Part shown: piece by piece, positions 17,119 through 25,047 of the stretch
How positions within the stretch are numbered: the stretch's first letter is position 1
How the letters are laid out: each line of letters starts with the position of its first letter
Assembly: GCF_004168625.1 (NCBI RefSeq)
Contig: NZ_SDWW01000039.1
Coordinates: 1-44,757 of the forward strand
DNA from: Pengzhenrongella frigida
GTDB lineage: Bacteria; Actinomycetota; Actinomycetes; Actinomycetales; Cellulomonadaceae
Length of the DNA: 44,757 nt
Direction: 5' to 3'
The notes under the pieces: generated by a model
What the model was told of the DNA's origin: nothing
The model's input: only the letters and a program-made list of their open reading frames with translations
The model's database searches: none
Translations under genes and position numbers: made by a program

Positions 17119-20007
17119 TCAGCTGCAGCCGCTGGTGGAGCCGCAACCCTCACAGACGTAGCACGAGCCCGACGGACGCATCTTGATCCCGCACGAGAAG
17201 CACAGCGGGGCGTCGGCAGTGCGACCCTGCTGCAGCTCGAACAGCTCCATCGAGGAGTGGATCGCGGGCCGAGGGTGCACCGCGGGGACGACCGGCGTCG
17301 GCGTGGCCACGACCGGCTGGGACGTGAGCGCCGAACCGGTGGTCTGGTTCATCGATTCGAGATCATCGTTCTCGAGCGACTCGTAGGAACCCGTGTCGAG
17401 GTGCCGCGTGCGCTCCTCGGTCGTGTGGATCCCCATGCCGGCACGGGTCTCGTAGGGCAGGTAGTCGAGGGCGAGCCGGCGGAAGATGTAGTCGATGATC
17501 GACTGCGCCATCCGGACGTCCGGGTCGTCGGTCATGCCGGCCGGCTCGAAGCGCAGGTTGGTGAACTTCTGCACGAACGTCTCCAGCGGCACCCCGTGCT
17601 GCAGGGCGATCGAGATGGCGATCGAGAAGGCGTCCATCACCCCGGCCAGGGTCGACCCCTGCTTGCCGAGCCGGAGAAAGACCTCACCGAGGCCGTCGTC
17701 CGGGTAGGAACCGGCCGTCAGGTAGCCCTGCGCGCCCCCCACCGTGAAGGAGGTGGTGATCGACGGGCGGGACTTGGGCAGCCGCCGGCGCACGGGCCGC
17801 ACGGGGGCGGCTGCAGCTGACGCGAGGGCGGCCGCAGCGGCCAGCGCCCTGCTCGCCGTCGTCGACGCCTCGGCCGGGGCGTCCTTGCTGTCGGAGAGCG
17901 GCTGGCCGACCTTGCAGTTGTCGCGGTAGACCGCCAACGCCTTGAGGCCGAGCTTCCACCCCTCGTAGTAGATCTCCTCGATCTCCTCGACCGTCGCGCT
18001 CTCCGGCATGTTCACCGTCTTGGAGATGGCGCCCGAGAGGAACGGCTGGACGGCGGCCATCATCTTGACGTGCCCCATCGGGGCGATCGACCGGCGACCC
18101 ATCGCGGTGTCGAAAATCTCGTAGTGCGCCGGCTGCAACCCGGGCGCGTCCACGACGTGCCCGTTCTCGGCGACGTACTCGACGATCGCCTCGATCGTCT
18201 CGGCTGTGTACCCGAGCTGCTTGAGGGACCGGGGGATGGCCTGGTTGACGATCTGCATCGACCCACCGCCGACCAGCTTCTTGAACTTGACCAGCGAGAA
18301 GTCCGGCTCGATGCCGGTCGTGTCGCAGTCCATCATGAAGCCGATGGTGCCGGTCGGGGCGAGCACGCTCGCCTGGGCGTTGCGCCACCCGTTCGCCTCG
18401 CCGAGGGCGAGACTCTCCTGCCACTGCGCGGTCGCCGCGGCGTGGATCTCGGTGTCCATCGAGTCGATGGTCACCAGCGCGGCGTTCGCGTCGGCGTGCT
18501 TGTGCATGACGCGCTGGTGTGCGGAGGCGTTGCGGGCGTAGCCGTCATACGGGCCGACGACGCCGGCCAGCTCGGCGGAACGCTTGTACGCGGTGCCGGT
18601 CATCAGCGAGGTGATCGACGCGGCGAGCGCGCGCCCACCGGCGGAGTCGTAGCCGTGCCCGGTCGCCATCAGCAGCGCGCCGAGGTTGGCGTACCCGATA
18701 CCCAGCTGGCGGAAGGCACGCGTGGTCTCGGCGATGGCCTCGGTGGGGAAGTCGGCGAAGCAGATCGAGATGTCCATCGCGGTGATGATGAGCTCGACTG
18801 CCTTGACGAACCGCTCGGTGTCGAACGTGTCGTCCTCGCGCAGGAACGCCAGGAGGTTGAGCGACGACAGGTTGCACGAGGAGTTGTCCAGGTGCATGTA
18901 CTCGCTGCACGGGTTGCTCGCGGTGATCCGGCCGGACTCGGGGCTCGTGTGCCAGTCGTTGATCGTGCCGTCGTACTGGATGCCCGGGTCGGCGCAGGCC
19001 CACGCGGCCTGGGAGATCTTCCGGAACAGACCCTTGGCGTCGACCGTCTCGATCACCCGGCCGTCCTGGCGGGCCTTGAGGTCGAAGCCGGTGCCCTTCT
19101 CGACCGCGTGCATGAACTCGTCCGTGACCCGGACGGAGTTGTTCGCGTTCTGGTACTGGACCGAGATGATGTCCTTGCCACCGAGGTCCATGTCGTAGCC
19201 GGCCTCGCGCAGGGCGCGGATCTTGCCCTCCTCGAGGGCCTTGGTCTCGACGAACTCCTCGATGTCCGGGTGGTCGACGTCGAGCACGACCATCTTGGCC
19301 GCGCGACGCGTGGCGCCACCCGACTTGATGGTGCCCGCGGACGCGTCGGCGCCGCGCATGAACGAGATCGGGCCGCTCGCGGTTCCGCCGGAGGAGAGCA
19401 GCTCCTTCGACGAGCGGATCCGCGAGAGGTTCAGGCCTGCGCCGGAACCGCCCTTGAAGATCAGGCCTTCCTCGCGGTACCAGTTGAGGATCGAGTCCAT
19501 GGTGTCGTCCACGGCGAGGATGAAGCACGCGCTGACCTGCTGCGGCGACGGCGTGCCGACGTTGAACCACACCGGGGAGTTGAACGAGAAGACCTGGTGC
19601 ACGAGCATCCAGGTGAGCTCGTGCTCGAAGATCTCCGCGTCGGCGTCGGTGGCGAAGTAGCCGTTCTCGACCCCGGCCTTGGTGTACGCGAGCACGACGC
19701 GGTTGATCAGCTGCTTGAGGCTCCACTCGCGGGTCTCGGACCCGACGGCGCCGCGGAAGTACTTGGTCGTGACGATGGTGGCCGCGTTGAGCGACCACGA
19801 CTTGGGGAACTCGACGTCCTTCTGCTCGAAGATCGTCTCGCCCGACTTCCAGTTCGTCTGGAGGATGTCGCGACGTTCCCAGACCACGTCGTCGTAGGGA
19901 TGGACCCCTGCGGTGGTGAACACGCGACCGATCGTCAGCGCCGGATTCCGGGTGCCCTCGCCACCGTTCGTCCCGGTCTGCCCGGCTGCCTGCGACGTCT
20001 TGCTCAT
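17119..20007 (-). CDS. nrdJ: NrdJ, adenosylcobalamin-dependent (class II) ribonucleotide reductase
   Basis: A 962-residue class II ribonucleotide reductase that makes deoxyribonucleotides using a radical from adenosylcobalamin, without oxygen. The active-site NxCxE motif is NPCSE with C367. It is followed by HLDNSSCNLSSLNLL. Other family blocks are SFNSPVWFNVG, FKGGSGAGLNLSRIRS and VLAPTGTIGFMMDCDTTGIEPDFSL. The C-terminus ends in a zinc-ribbon-like cysteine cluster (CFSCGIKM, then CYVCEGCGSTSGCS), which regenerates the active-site disulfide. The ATG has GGGAG upstream. Two NrdR boxes lie 33-80 bases upstream, and a strong hairpin follows the stop. It sits directly downstream of a B12 importer operon on the same strand. 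Confidence 0.97.
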   Translation of the reverse strand: MSKTSQAAGQTGTNGGEGTRNPALTIGRVFTTAGVHPYDDVVWERRDILQTNWKSGETIFEQKDVEFPKSWSLNAATIVTTKYFRGAVGSETREWSLKQLINRVVLAYTKAGVENGYFATDADAEIFEHELTWMLVHQVFSFNSPVWFNVGTPSPQQVSACFILAVDDTMDSILNWYREEGLIFKGGSGAGLNLSRIRSSKELLSSGGTASGPISFMRGADASAGTIKSGGATRRAAKMVVLDVDHPDIEEFVETKALEEGKIRALREAGYDMDLGGKDIISVQYQNANNSVRVTDEFMHAVEKGTGFDLKARQDGRVIETVDAKGLFRKISQAAWACADPGIQYDGTINDWHTSPESGRITASNPCSEYMHLDNSSCNLSSLNLLAFLREDDTFDTERFVKAVELIITAMDISICFADFPTEAIAETTRAFRQLGIGYANLGALLMATGHGYDSAGGRALAASITSLMTGTAYKRSAELAGVVGPYDGYARNASAHQRVMHKHADANAALVTIDSMDTEIHAAATAQWQESLALGEANGWRNAQASVLAPTGTIGFMMDCDTTGIEPDFSLVKFKKLVGGGSMQIVNQAIPRSLKQLGYTAETIEAIVEYVAENGHVVDAPGLQPAHYEIFDTAMGRRSIAPMGHVKMMAAVQPFLSGAISKTVNMPESATVEEIEEIYYEGWKLGLKALAVYRDNCKVGQPLSDSKDAPAEASTTASRALAAAAALASAAAAPVRPVRRRLPKSRPSITTSFTVGGAQGYLTAGSYPDDGLGEVFLRLGKQGSTLAGVMDAFSIAISIALQHGVPLETFVQKFTNLRFEPAGMTDDPDVRMAQSIIDYIFRRLALDYLPYETRAGMGIHTTEERTRHLDTGSYESLENDDLESMNQTTGSALTSQPVVATPTPVVPAVHPRPAIHSSMELFELQQGRTADAPLCFSCGIKMRPSGSCYVCEGCGSTSGCS

Positions 20008-20039
20008 GCCATCTCCCTAGGACGGATTCGATGTGACCT

Positions 20040-20086
20040 ACCACTACTTGTGGTTACTCGTTTCCGGTGCACCACTATATGTGGTG
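20040..20086 (-). promoter_or_regulatory. pair of NrdR boxes upstream of nrdJ
   Basis: Two similar partly palindromic sites, ACCACTACTTGTGGTT (20040-20055) and ACCACTATATGTGGTG (20071-20086), start 31 bp apart, about three helical turns. This matches the paired 16-bp NrdR boxes with about 15 bp between them that lie upstream of ribonucleotide reductase genes and bind the ATP/dATP-sensing repressor NrdR. The nearer site ends 33 bases before the nrdJ ATG, so both probably overlap the promoter. Confidence 0.88.
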
Positions 20087-20144
20087 TGCGAGGGCGGCGG
20101 CGGGACCTCGACGGAGTTTTTCTCCGACGGCGTGTCGGGGCGGA

Positions 20145-21065
20145 TCAAGACCCAGTTCGCGGGCGCTTTCCGGTGTCCGCGGCGGCTGCGGCGGTCATGA
20201 AAACCGCGCGCGTCGCGCCGCGGCGCAGGATCGCCAGGACCGGTCGGCCGACGACGACGACGCCCAGCGCGGTCGTGATCGCTCGACCGACGTCCCAGCC
20301 GAGCGACGTCGCGATGCTGAACAGCCAGAACCTGCGCAGGTTCTCGACCGGCGGGTCCCCGGCCACGAACGACAGCGCCGTGTCCCCGCCCAGCTGGAAC
20401 GGCCACCAGGACATGTTCAGCGCCACCCCGTACGCGAGCCCGGCCACAGCGGCGTAGCCCGCGAGCGCCGCCACCTCGCCACGGCCCCGCAGGCGGCCGG
20501 GCAGGAGCCCGGCTCCGAGCCCGACCCAGGAGGCGCCGAGCATCTGGAACGGCAGCCACGGGCCCACCCCGCCGGTCAGGAGGGCGGACGCGAAGAGGGT
20601 CGTCGACCCGAGGGCGAACCCGAAGCCGGGGCCGAACACGCGCCCGCCGAGCACGATCACGAGGAACACCGTCTCGACGCCGGCGGTCCCGGCGGACAGC
20701 GGCCGCAGCACCGCACCCACCGCCGACAGCAGCCCCAGCATCGCGATCGCCTTGACGTCGATCCCGCCGTCACTGAGCGCGACGAAGACGACGGAGAGCA
20801 CCGAGAGCAGCACGACAGCGAGCACGAGCGGTGCATCCGTGCCCTGCGCCAGGGCCTGGTTCGGGTCGATCAGGAGCGGCCAGCAGAACGCCAGGACGCC
20901 CACGGCGGAGGCGAGCGCGAGCACCAGTGCGGTGCGCAGCGTCACCGGCACCGCCGGCACCGCCGGAGGTGCTGACACTCCTGGCCCTGCTGGCGCCGCT
21001 GGCACCGCGCGCGTCCTCGCCTCCGGCGCCGTCACCCCCACCGCGGAGCCGCCTGGCCGGCTCAT
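20145..21065 (-). CDS. ECF transporter S component, predicted cobalamin (CbrT-like)
   Basis: A 306-residue membrane protein with about six to eight hydrophobic segments (for example LVLALASAVGVLAFCWPLL, and AGVETVFLVIVLGGRVFGPG). It has the small-xx-small alanine/glycine pattern and GFALGSTTLFASALLTGGVGPWLPFQM stretch (split: GFALGSTTLF, ALLTGGVGPWLPFQM) of large ECF substrate-binding subunits. The first 40 residues are an Ala/Pro-rich cytoplasmic extension. Its ATG overlaps the stop of the ECF ATPase gene. Cobalamin as substrate is inferred from the riboswitch at the operon head, the transcobalamin-like protein and nrdJ downstream. The sequence alone would not decide between vitamins. Confidence 0.82.
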   Translation of the reverse strand: MSRPGGSAVGVTAPEARTRAVPAAPAGPGVSAPPAVPAVPVTLRTALVLALASAVGVLAFCWPLLIDPNQALAQGTDAPLVLAVVLLSVLSVVFVALSDGGIDVKAIAMLGLLSAVGAVLRPLSAGTAGVETVFLVIVLGGRVFGPGFGFALGSTTLFASALLTGGVGPWLPFQMLGASWVGLGAGLLPGRLRGRGEVAALAGYAAVAGLAYGVALNMSWWPFQLGGDTALSFVAGDPPVENLRRFWLFSIATSLGWDVGRAITTALGVVVVGRPVLAILRRGATRAVFMTAAAAADTGKRPRTGS

Positions 21066-22888
21066 CGGGTCGCCGCGGCCATCGCGTCACCGGCGAGCGC
21101 AGCACGCACCGCGTCGACGGTGAGCAGCTCGAGCGGGTGCAGCACCTTCGCGACCTGCGGGGCAAACACCGGCGAGGCCACGAGCACGTCCCGCGTGCTG
21201 CCGTCGGCGACGACATCGCCGTCGGCCAGCACGATCACCCGGCTGGCACACCCCGCCACGAACTCGACGTCGTGGCTCGACAGCACGACGGCGACACCGG
21301 CGGCGGCCCGCTCCGCGAGGACCTGGGTCAACCGCCGCTTGGCCGCGTAGTCGAGCCCACGGGTGGGCTCGTCGAGCAGCAGCACGGGCGGCCCCGCCGC
21401 CAGCTGCACCGCCAGCACGAGCGCGAGCCGCTGCCCCTCCGACAGGTCCCGCGGGTGGGCACCGGCAGGCACCGCGCCGGCGATCCGGGCAAGGAGGCTC
21501 CGGGTGGCGCCCGTGGTGGCCTGCCCCTGGGCGTCGCCTGCTTCGCACTCGGCGTGCACGGAATCCAGGTAGAGCAGGTCCGACGGCGTCTGCGGTACGA
21601 GCGCGACGCACCGACGGGCCTGTGACGGGCGCAGCGTCGCCGGGTCGACATCCCCCGCGGGAAGGTGCGCTCCGTCACCACGCGCGGCGAGCCGCACTCC
21701 GTCACCACGCGCGGCGAGCCGCACTCCGTCACCACGCGCGGCGAGCCGCACGGAACCCCCCGAGCGCGGGCCCGAGCCCTGCAGCGCCCAGAGCAACGAC
21801 GACTTGCCGGCCCCGTTTCGTCCCATCACGGCGACGATCTCGCCGGCCCGCACGTCCAGGTCGACGCCGCGCACGGCATGCACCCGCCCGTGGCGCACGT
21901 GCAGGCCGCGCACCGTGAGCGCCGGCGCGCCCAGCGGCGCTGTCGCCGGGGGCTCGCTCGCCGTGGCACCCACGGCTGGGCTCGACGACGCCGGGCCGAC
22001 CGGCGCCGACACCGGGGCGCGCTCCGCCGATCGCGGGCCGGTGCCGGGCTTCGCCGTCGGGACCAGCGCGATCGAGCCCGCGAGCCGGGCCCGCAGCGGA
22101 GCCGCTCGCCGTCGGGCGTCCCGCACGGACAGCGGCAGCGGGTCCCACCCCGCCAGCCGACCGAGCTCGACGATCGGCGGCACGACCAGCGAGCTGGCGA
22201 GCACCTCGGCCGGCGGCCCGTCGAACGCCGTCCCGTCGCCGCGCAGGCTGATCACCCGGTCCGCGTACTGCACCACGCGTTCGAGGCGGTGCTCGGCGAG
22301 CAGCACGGTGACTCCGAGGTCGTGCACGAGTCGAGTGATGGCGGCGAGCACCTCGTCGGCCGCCGCGGGGTCGAGCGCGGAGGTGGGCTCGTCGAGCACC
22401 AGCACGCGCGGCTGGCTCGTCATGACGGCGCCGAGCGCGACCCGCTGCTGCTCCCCTCCGGACAGGTCGGCGAGCGGCCGACCACGCAGGTCGCCCAGCC
22501 CGAGCAGGTCGACCACCTCCTCGACCCGCTTACGCATGACGCCCGGTGACAGCCCGAGCTGCTCCATGCCGTACGCGAGCTCCTCCTCGGCCGAGTCGGT
22601 GACGAAGCCGGCGAGCGGATCCTGACCCACCACACCGACGACGTCGGCCAGGTCGCGCGGCCGGTGGTCGCGCGTGTCCCGGCCCGCGACGAGGACGCGG
22701 CCGGACAGCAGCCCGCCCGTGAAGTGGGGCACCAGAGCGCAGGCGGCCTGCAGCAGGGTCGACTTTCCCGCCCCGGTCGGCCCGATGACGAGGCAGAGCT
22801 CACCCTCCTCGACGCGCACATCGATGTCGCGCAGCGCGGGTCCCGACTGCCCCGGGTAGGTCACTCCGACCTGCTCGAACGCGATCAT
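21062..22888 (-). CDS. fused double ECF ATPase (EcfA1-EcfA2 in one chain)
   Basis: A 608-residue protein with two ABC ATPase domains in one chain. Domain 1 (about 1-230) has Walker A GPTGAGKST, signature LSGGEQQRVALG and Walker B VLVLDEPTSALDP. Domain 2 (about 330-600) has Walker A GRNGAGKSS, a modified signature LSEGQRLALVLA and Walker B VLLLDEPTRGLD. An Ala/Pro-rich linker joins them. It powers vitamin uptake with the T and S subunits. The ATG overlaps the ecfT stop. Just after the second Walker A lies a triple 9-residue repeat (GVRLAARGD) coded by a 27-bp tandem repeat. A longer upstream frame is inside ecfT and is not used. Confidence 0.9.
   Translation of the reverse strand: MIAFEQVGVTYPGQSGPALRDIDVRVEEGELCLVIGPTGAGKSTLLQAACALVPHFTGGLLSGRVLVAGRDTRDHRPRDLADVVGVVGQDPLAGFVTDSAEEELAYGMEQLGLSPGVMRKRVEEVVDLLGLGDLRGRPLADLSGGEQQRVALGAVMTSQPRVLVLDEPTSALDPAAADEVLAAITRLVHDLGVTVLLAEHRLERVVQYADRVISLRGDGTAFDGPPAEVLASSLVVPPIVELGRLAGWDPLPLSVRDARRRAAPLRARLAGSIALVPTAKPGTGPRSAERAPVSAPVGPASSSPAVGATASEPPATAPLGAPALTVRGLHVRHGRVHAVRGVDLDVRAGEIVAVMGRNGAGKSSLLWALQGSGPRSGGSVRLAARGDGVRLAARGDGVRLAARGDGAHLPAGDVDPATLRPSQARRCVALVPQTPSDLLYLDSVHAECEAGDAQGQATTGATRSLLARIAGAVPAGAHPRDLSEGQRLALVLAVQLAAGPPVLLLDEPTRGLDYAAKRRLTQVLAERAAAGVAVVLSSHDVEFVAGCASRVIVLADGDVVADGSTRDVLVASPVFAPQVAKVLHPLELLTVDAVRAALAGDAMAAATR
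21667..21747 (-). repeat. 27-bp in-frame tandem repeat inside the ECF ATPase gene
   Basis: Three copies of 27 bp, 21667-21693, 21694-21720 and 21721-21747, identical except one base in the first. In frame they add three copies of GVRLAARGD just after the second nucleotide-binding P-loop, between it and the Q-loop. Because the unit is a multiple of three, copy number can change without breaking the frame. Near identity suggests recent slippage. Confidence 0.92.
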
Positions 22889-24048
22889 CGGGACCCGCCC
22901 GACCGGACGGCGCCCGGGTCCGTGGCGCGAAGCACTGCCGGCGCGGCGGCGAGCAGGGTCGCCACGAGGGCGACCGGCGGAACGCTCGGCCAGGTGAGCG
23001 GGCTCAGCGACGGATCCAGTCCGTCCGGGCTCATCCCGAGCGCGCCGGCGAGCAGCAACGCGACCGCCAGCCCGCACGCGGCGATGAGACTCTCCGGCAG
23101 ACCCCACGGGTCGGGCCGGTACCGGGTCCGCCGGACCCGGCGTCCCGCGAGCACGGAGCCGCCGACGGCGATCACCGCGCCCGCCGCGAGGAGCGGGAGC
23201 CCGAGCCAGTCGGGTGAGGTCCCGTCGAGCAGGCCGTAGGTGCCCAGGGCCGCGGCGACGAGCGACACCAGCAGCGCCGCCGTGATCCGCGCGTCGCTGC
23301 GACCGGACTGGGACCGGGCGTAGCCGCGCGAATCCATGGAGGCGGCCAGGGCCAGCGACCGGTCGAGAGCGTCAGCCAGCACGGGAAGCGCGCACGCGAG
23401 CACGGACCGCAGCCCCCGGTCGTCCTGGCCGCGCAGCCGCTGGGCGCGGCGCACCCGCACCACCGACGACACCAGCTGCGGGGTCACCGTCACGGCGATC
23501 ACGATGGCCGTGCCGATGTGGTGCAGCGACGCGGGCAGGCACCGCAGGGCTCGCTTCGGGTTCGCGAGCGCGTTGGCAGCCCCGAAGCACACGATGAGGG
23601 CCGCGAGCCGGAGGCCGCCGTACACAGCAGCGAGCAGACCCGTGAGGTGCACGGGCCCCAGCAGCTCGACGCCCGTGGCCCACCCGGGCATCGCGATGCT
23701 CGGCAGGTCGAGGAGCACCGGGCCGCCTGCCTTGATCCCGACCAGGATGTAGAAGGCCACGCGGACGGCGATGATCGCGACCCCGAGCACGAGGTAGGCG
23801 CCGAACGCACGGGCCCAGGGTGAGTCGTCCCGCCGCACCACGACGACGAGGACCGTCGCGGCGAGCAACATCCCGATCACGAGCGGGTTGGTCGTGCGGG
23901 TGACGGCCACGGCCAGCCCGAGGGCCCAGGCCCACCACGCGAGCGGATGCACAGATCGGTCGCGCCCGGTCGGCCGGCGGCGCGTCGAGTCCCGCCCGGG
24001 GGTGGGTTCCCCCGAGCGCGACCCGACCGCCGGCGCGACCGCGACCAT
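22885..24048 (-). CDS. ECF transporter T component (EcfT/CbiQ family)
   Basis: A 387-residue membrane protein that couples the ECF ATPases to the S component. It has about six to eight hydrophobic segments. The cytoplasmic coupling motif appears as SLALAASMDSRGYARS, the x-R-G signature of EcfT/CbiQ. A basic cytoplasmic loop precedes it (RVRRAQRLRGQDDRG). The ANALANPKRALRCLPASLH segment is another EcfT hallmark. The N-terminal 35 residues are Arg-rich. The C-terminal part has extra membrane segments beyond the usual 260 residues, so the protein is longer than classical EcfT. It starts 6 bases after the upstream gene's stop and overlaps the ATPase gene by ATGA. Confidence 0.88.
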   Translation of the reverse strand: MVAVAPAVGSRSGEPTPGRDSTRRRPTGRDRSVHPLAWWAWALGLAVAVTRTTNPLVIGMLLAATVLVVVVRRDDSPWARAFGAYLVLGVAIIAVRVAFYILVGIKAGGPVLLDLPSIAMPGWATGVELLGPVHLTGLLAAVYGGLRLAALIVCFGAANALANPKRALRCLPASLHHIGTAIVIAVTVTPQLVSSVVRVRRAQRLRGQDDRGLRSVLACALPVLADALDRSLALAASMDSRGYARSQSGRSDARITAALLVSLVAAALGTYGLLDGTSPDWLGLPLLAAGAVIAVGGSVLAGRRVRRTRYRPDPWGLPESLIAACGLAVALLLAGALGMSPDGLDPSLSPLTWPSVPPVALVATLLAAAPAVLRATDPGAVRSGGSR

Positions 24049-24054
24049 CCGGGC

Positions 24055-24729
24055 TCAGCCGCGACCGTCGTCGTCGGGCTGCCCGGCGGCGCGGCGGCGC
24101 CGCACCATGACCAGGACGGAGGCGAGCAGCACGGCGAGCACGCCGAGCCCCGCAACGGTCGCCCACGACGACGACCCGCTCTCGTCGCTCGGGTCGGCTG
24201 CGACCGGAGCCGCCGGAGCTGCGGTCTCGGTCGCCGCCCCCGCGGCGGGGTCCGCCGCCTCGAGCGCGGCCGGGGCGAGGCCCGGTCCGGTCGAGCCGTC
24301 GTTGTACCGCCAGCCCTCGAACGCACCCGGCACCGGGTCGCTCGAGCCGGCACCGACCGCGTAGGCCGTCCAGTCGGCGTCGGCCTCGGCCGACCAGTAG
24401 GACCAGTACGAGCCGTCGAACGTCTCGGGGCACGGGTCGGGTGCGGCGTTGATCGCGCAGATCATGCCGGGCGTCGAGTCGGCCACGGTGAAGCCGGCAT
24501 CGACGAGCGCCTGGCGCCCGGTCGCGGGATCGCCGTCGGCGCAGCTCACGACGACGTCACCGCCGAGGTCGGTGAGGTCGACGACGACGGTCACCCCGGA
24601 CGCGTCCGCGCAGGCGCCGGCTGCGGGAACCTCGCCCGGCAGGCTGGCGGCAGATGCGCCGGCGGCGGTCGCCAGGGACGCGGGCAGGAGGAGGGAAGTG
24701 AAGAACAGGACAGCCGTGGTCTTACGCAC
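24055..24729 (-). CDS. secreted membrane-anchored protein with transcobalamin/intrinsic-factor-like C-terminal domain
   Basis: A 224-residue exported protein from a GTG start with GAGAGG upstream. It has a signal peptide (residues 1-28, RKTTAVLFFTSLLLPASL), a globular domain (about 35-140), an Ala/Pro-rich stalk, and a C-terminal anchor helix (GLGVLAVLLASVLVMV) followed by RRRR, so it faces the outside of the membrane. The domain contains ATGRQALVDAGFTV, an ICAIN strand, a YWSYWSA segment and AFEGWRYNDG. This is the pattern I associate with the DUF4430 domain, related to the C-terminal domain of transcobalamin and intrinsic factor. It is the first gene after a cobalamin riboswitch, so B12 capture for the ECF importer is the likely role, by inference. 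Confidence 0.75.
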   Translation of the reverse strand: MRKTTAVLFFTSLLLPASLATAAGASAASLPGEVPAAGACADASGVTVVVDLTDLGGDVVVSCADGDPATGRQALVDAGFTVADSTPGMICAINAAPDPCPETFDGSYWSYWSAEADADWTAYAVGAGSSDPVPGAFEGWRYNDGSTGPGLAPAALEAADPAAGAATETAAPAAPVAADPSDESGSSSWATVAGLGVLAVLLASVLVMVRRRRAAGQPDDDGRG

Positions 24730-24821
24730 CGGGTGCCTCTCGTGAGCGGTCGGCGACGGCCCGGCACCGCGAGCTCCGAGGCGTGACCGGAGCGGTCGCG
24801 CGGGCGGAAGACGACGATCCG

Positions 24822-24854
24822 GACTCCGTCCCGCAGACCTCGGCGGATGGAGTC
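24822..24854 (-). promoter_or_regulatory. candidate expression-platform hairpin of the cobalamin riboswitch
   Basis: GACTCC (24822-24827) and GGAGTC (24849-24854) can pair, extended inward by a few more pairs past one A-C mismatch. The hairpin starts 4 bases after the end of the riboswitch core on the minus strand and about 80 bases before the ribosome binding site. It could act as the terminator or antiterminator arm. The pairing is weakly supported. Confidence 0.4.
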
Positions 24855-24857
24855 GAT

Positions 24858-24960
24858 CGCCTCGAGCAGGCGTTCCGGCTTGTCGTGACGGTCGAGCTGT
24901 CACGACCTACGGTTGCGGGTCAGCGCCGGATTCGGACCGGCTTCCCCTGAGCACGAGGCG
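24858..24960 (-). promoter_or_regulatory. cobalamin riboswitch (B12 box) for the ECF operon
   Basis: Read on the minus strand, this segment contains the hallmark cobalamin aptamer elements in order. They are GGGGAAGCCGGTCCGAATCC (as GGGGAAGCCGGT and GAATCCGG), then GCTGACCCGCAACCGT (core GACCCGCAAC at 24921-24909), a variable stem-loop, and the B12 box AAGCCGGAACGCCTGCT (24881-24865). CGCCTCG (24960-24954) and CGAGGCG (24864-24858) pair to close the structure. It lies about 130 bases upstream of the secreted-protein start. Adenosyl- or other cobalamins would switch off the importer operon when B12 is plentiful. The aptamer is compact and its 5' helices are less standard. Confidence 0.93.
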
Positions 24961-24973
24961 GGTGAAGCGCAGA

Positions 24974-25001
24974 GCAACCGGTCGGCGATCAGACCGGTTG
25001 C
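24974..25001. promoter_or_regulatory. 10-bp inverted repeat between the riboswitch and pduO
   Basis: GCAACCGGTC and GACCGGTTGC are perfect arms with an 8-base spacer. The element lies 13 bases upstream of the riboswitch closing stem and 46 bases before the pduO start. It could be an operator shared by the two divergent units or an upstream hairpin of the riboswitch transcript. The sequence does not say which. Confidence 0.6.
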
Positions 25002-25047
25002 GCGATTCTACGCCCGCACCCGGGCTCGCCGACGGCGATCATGGGGC

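Noticed and set aside
18070-20457. Long plus-strand frame opposite nrdJ
   Set aside because: Its sequence is the usual Arg/Gly/Val-rich complement of a GC-rich gene; nrdJ is unambiguous on the minus strand.
24858-25001. Interpreting the region upstream of pduO as a riboswitch for pduO itself
   Set aside because: The aptamer elements read correctly only on the minus strand, away from pduO and toward the importer genes.
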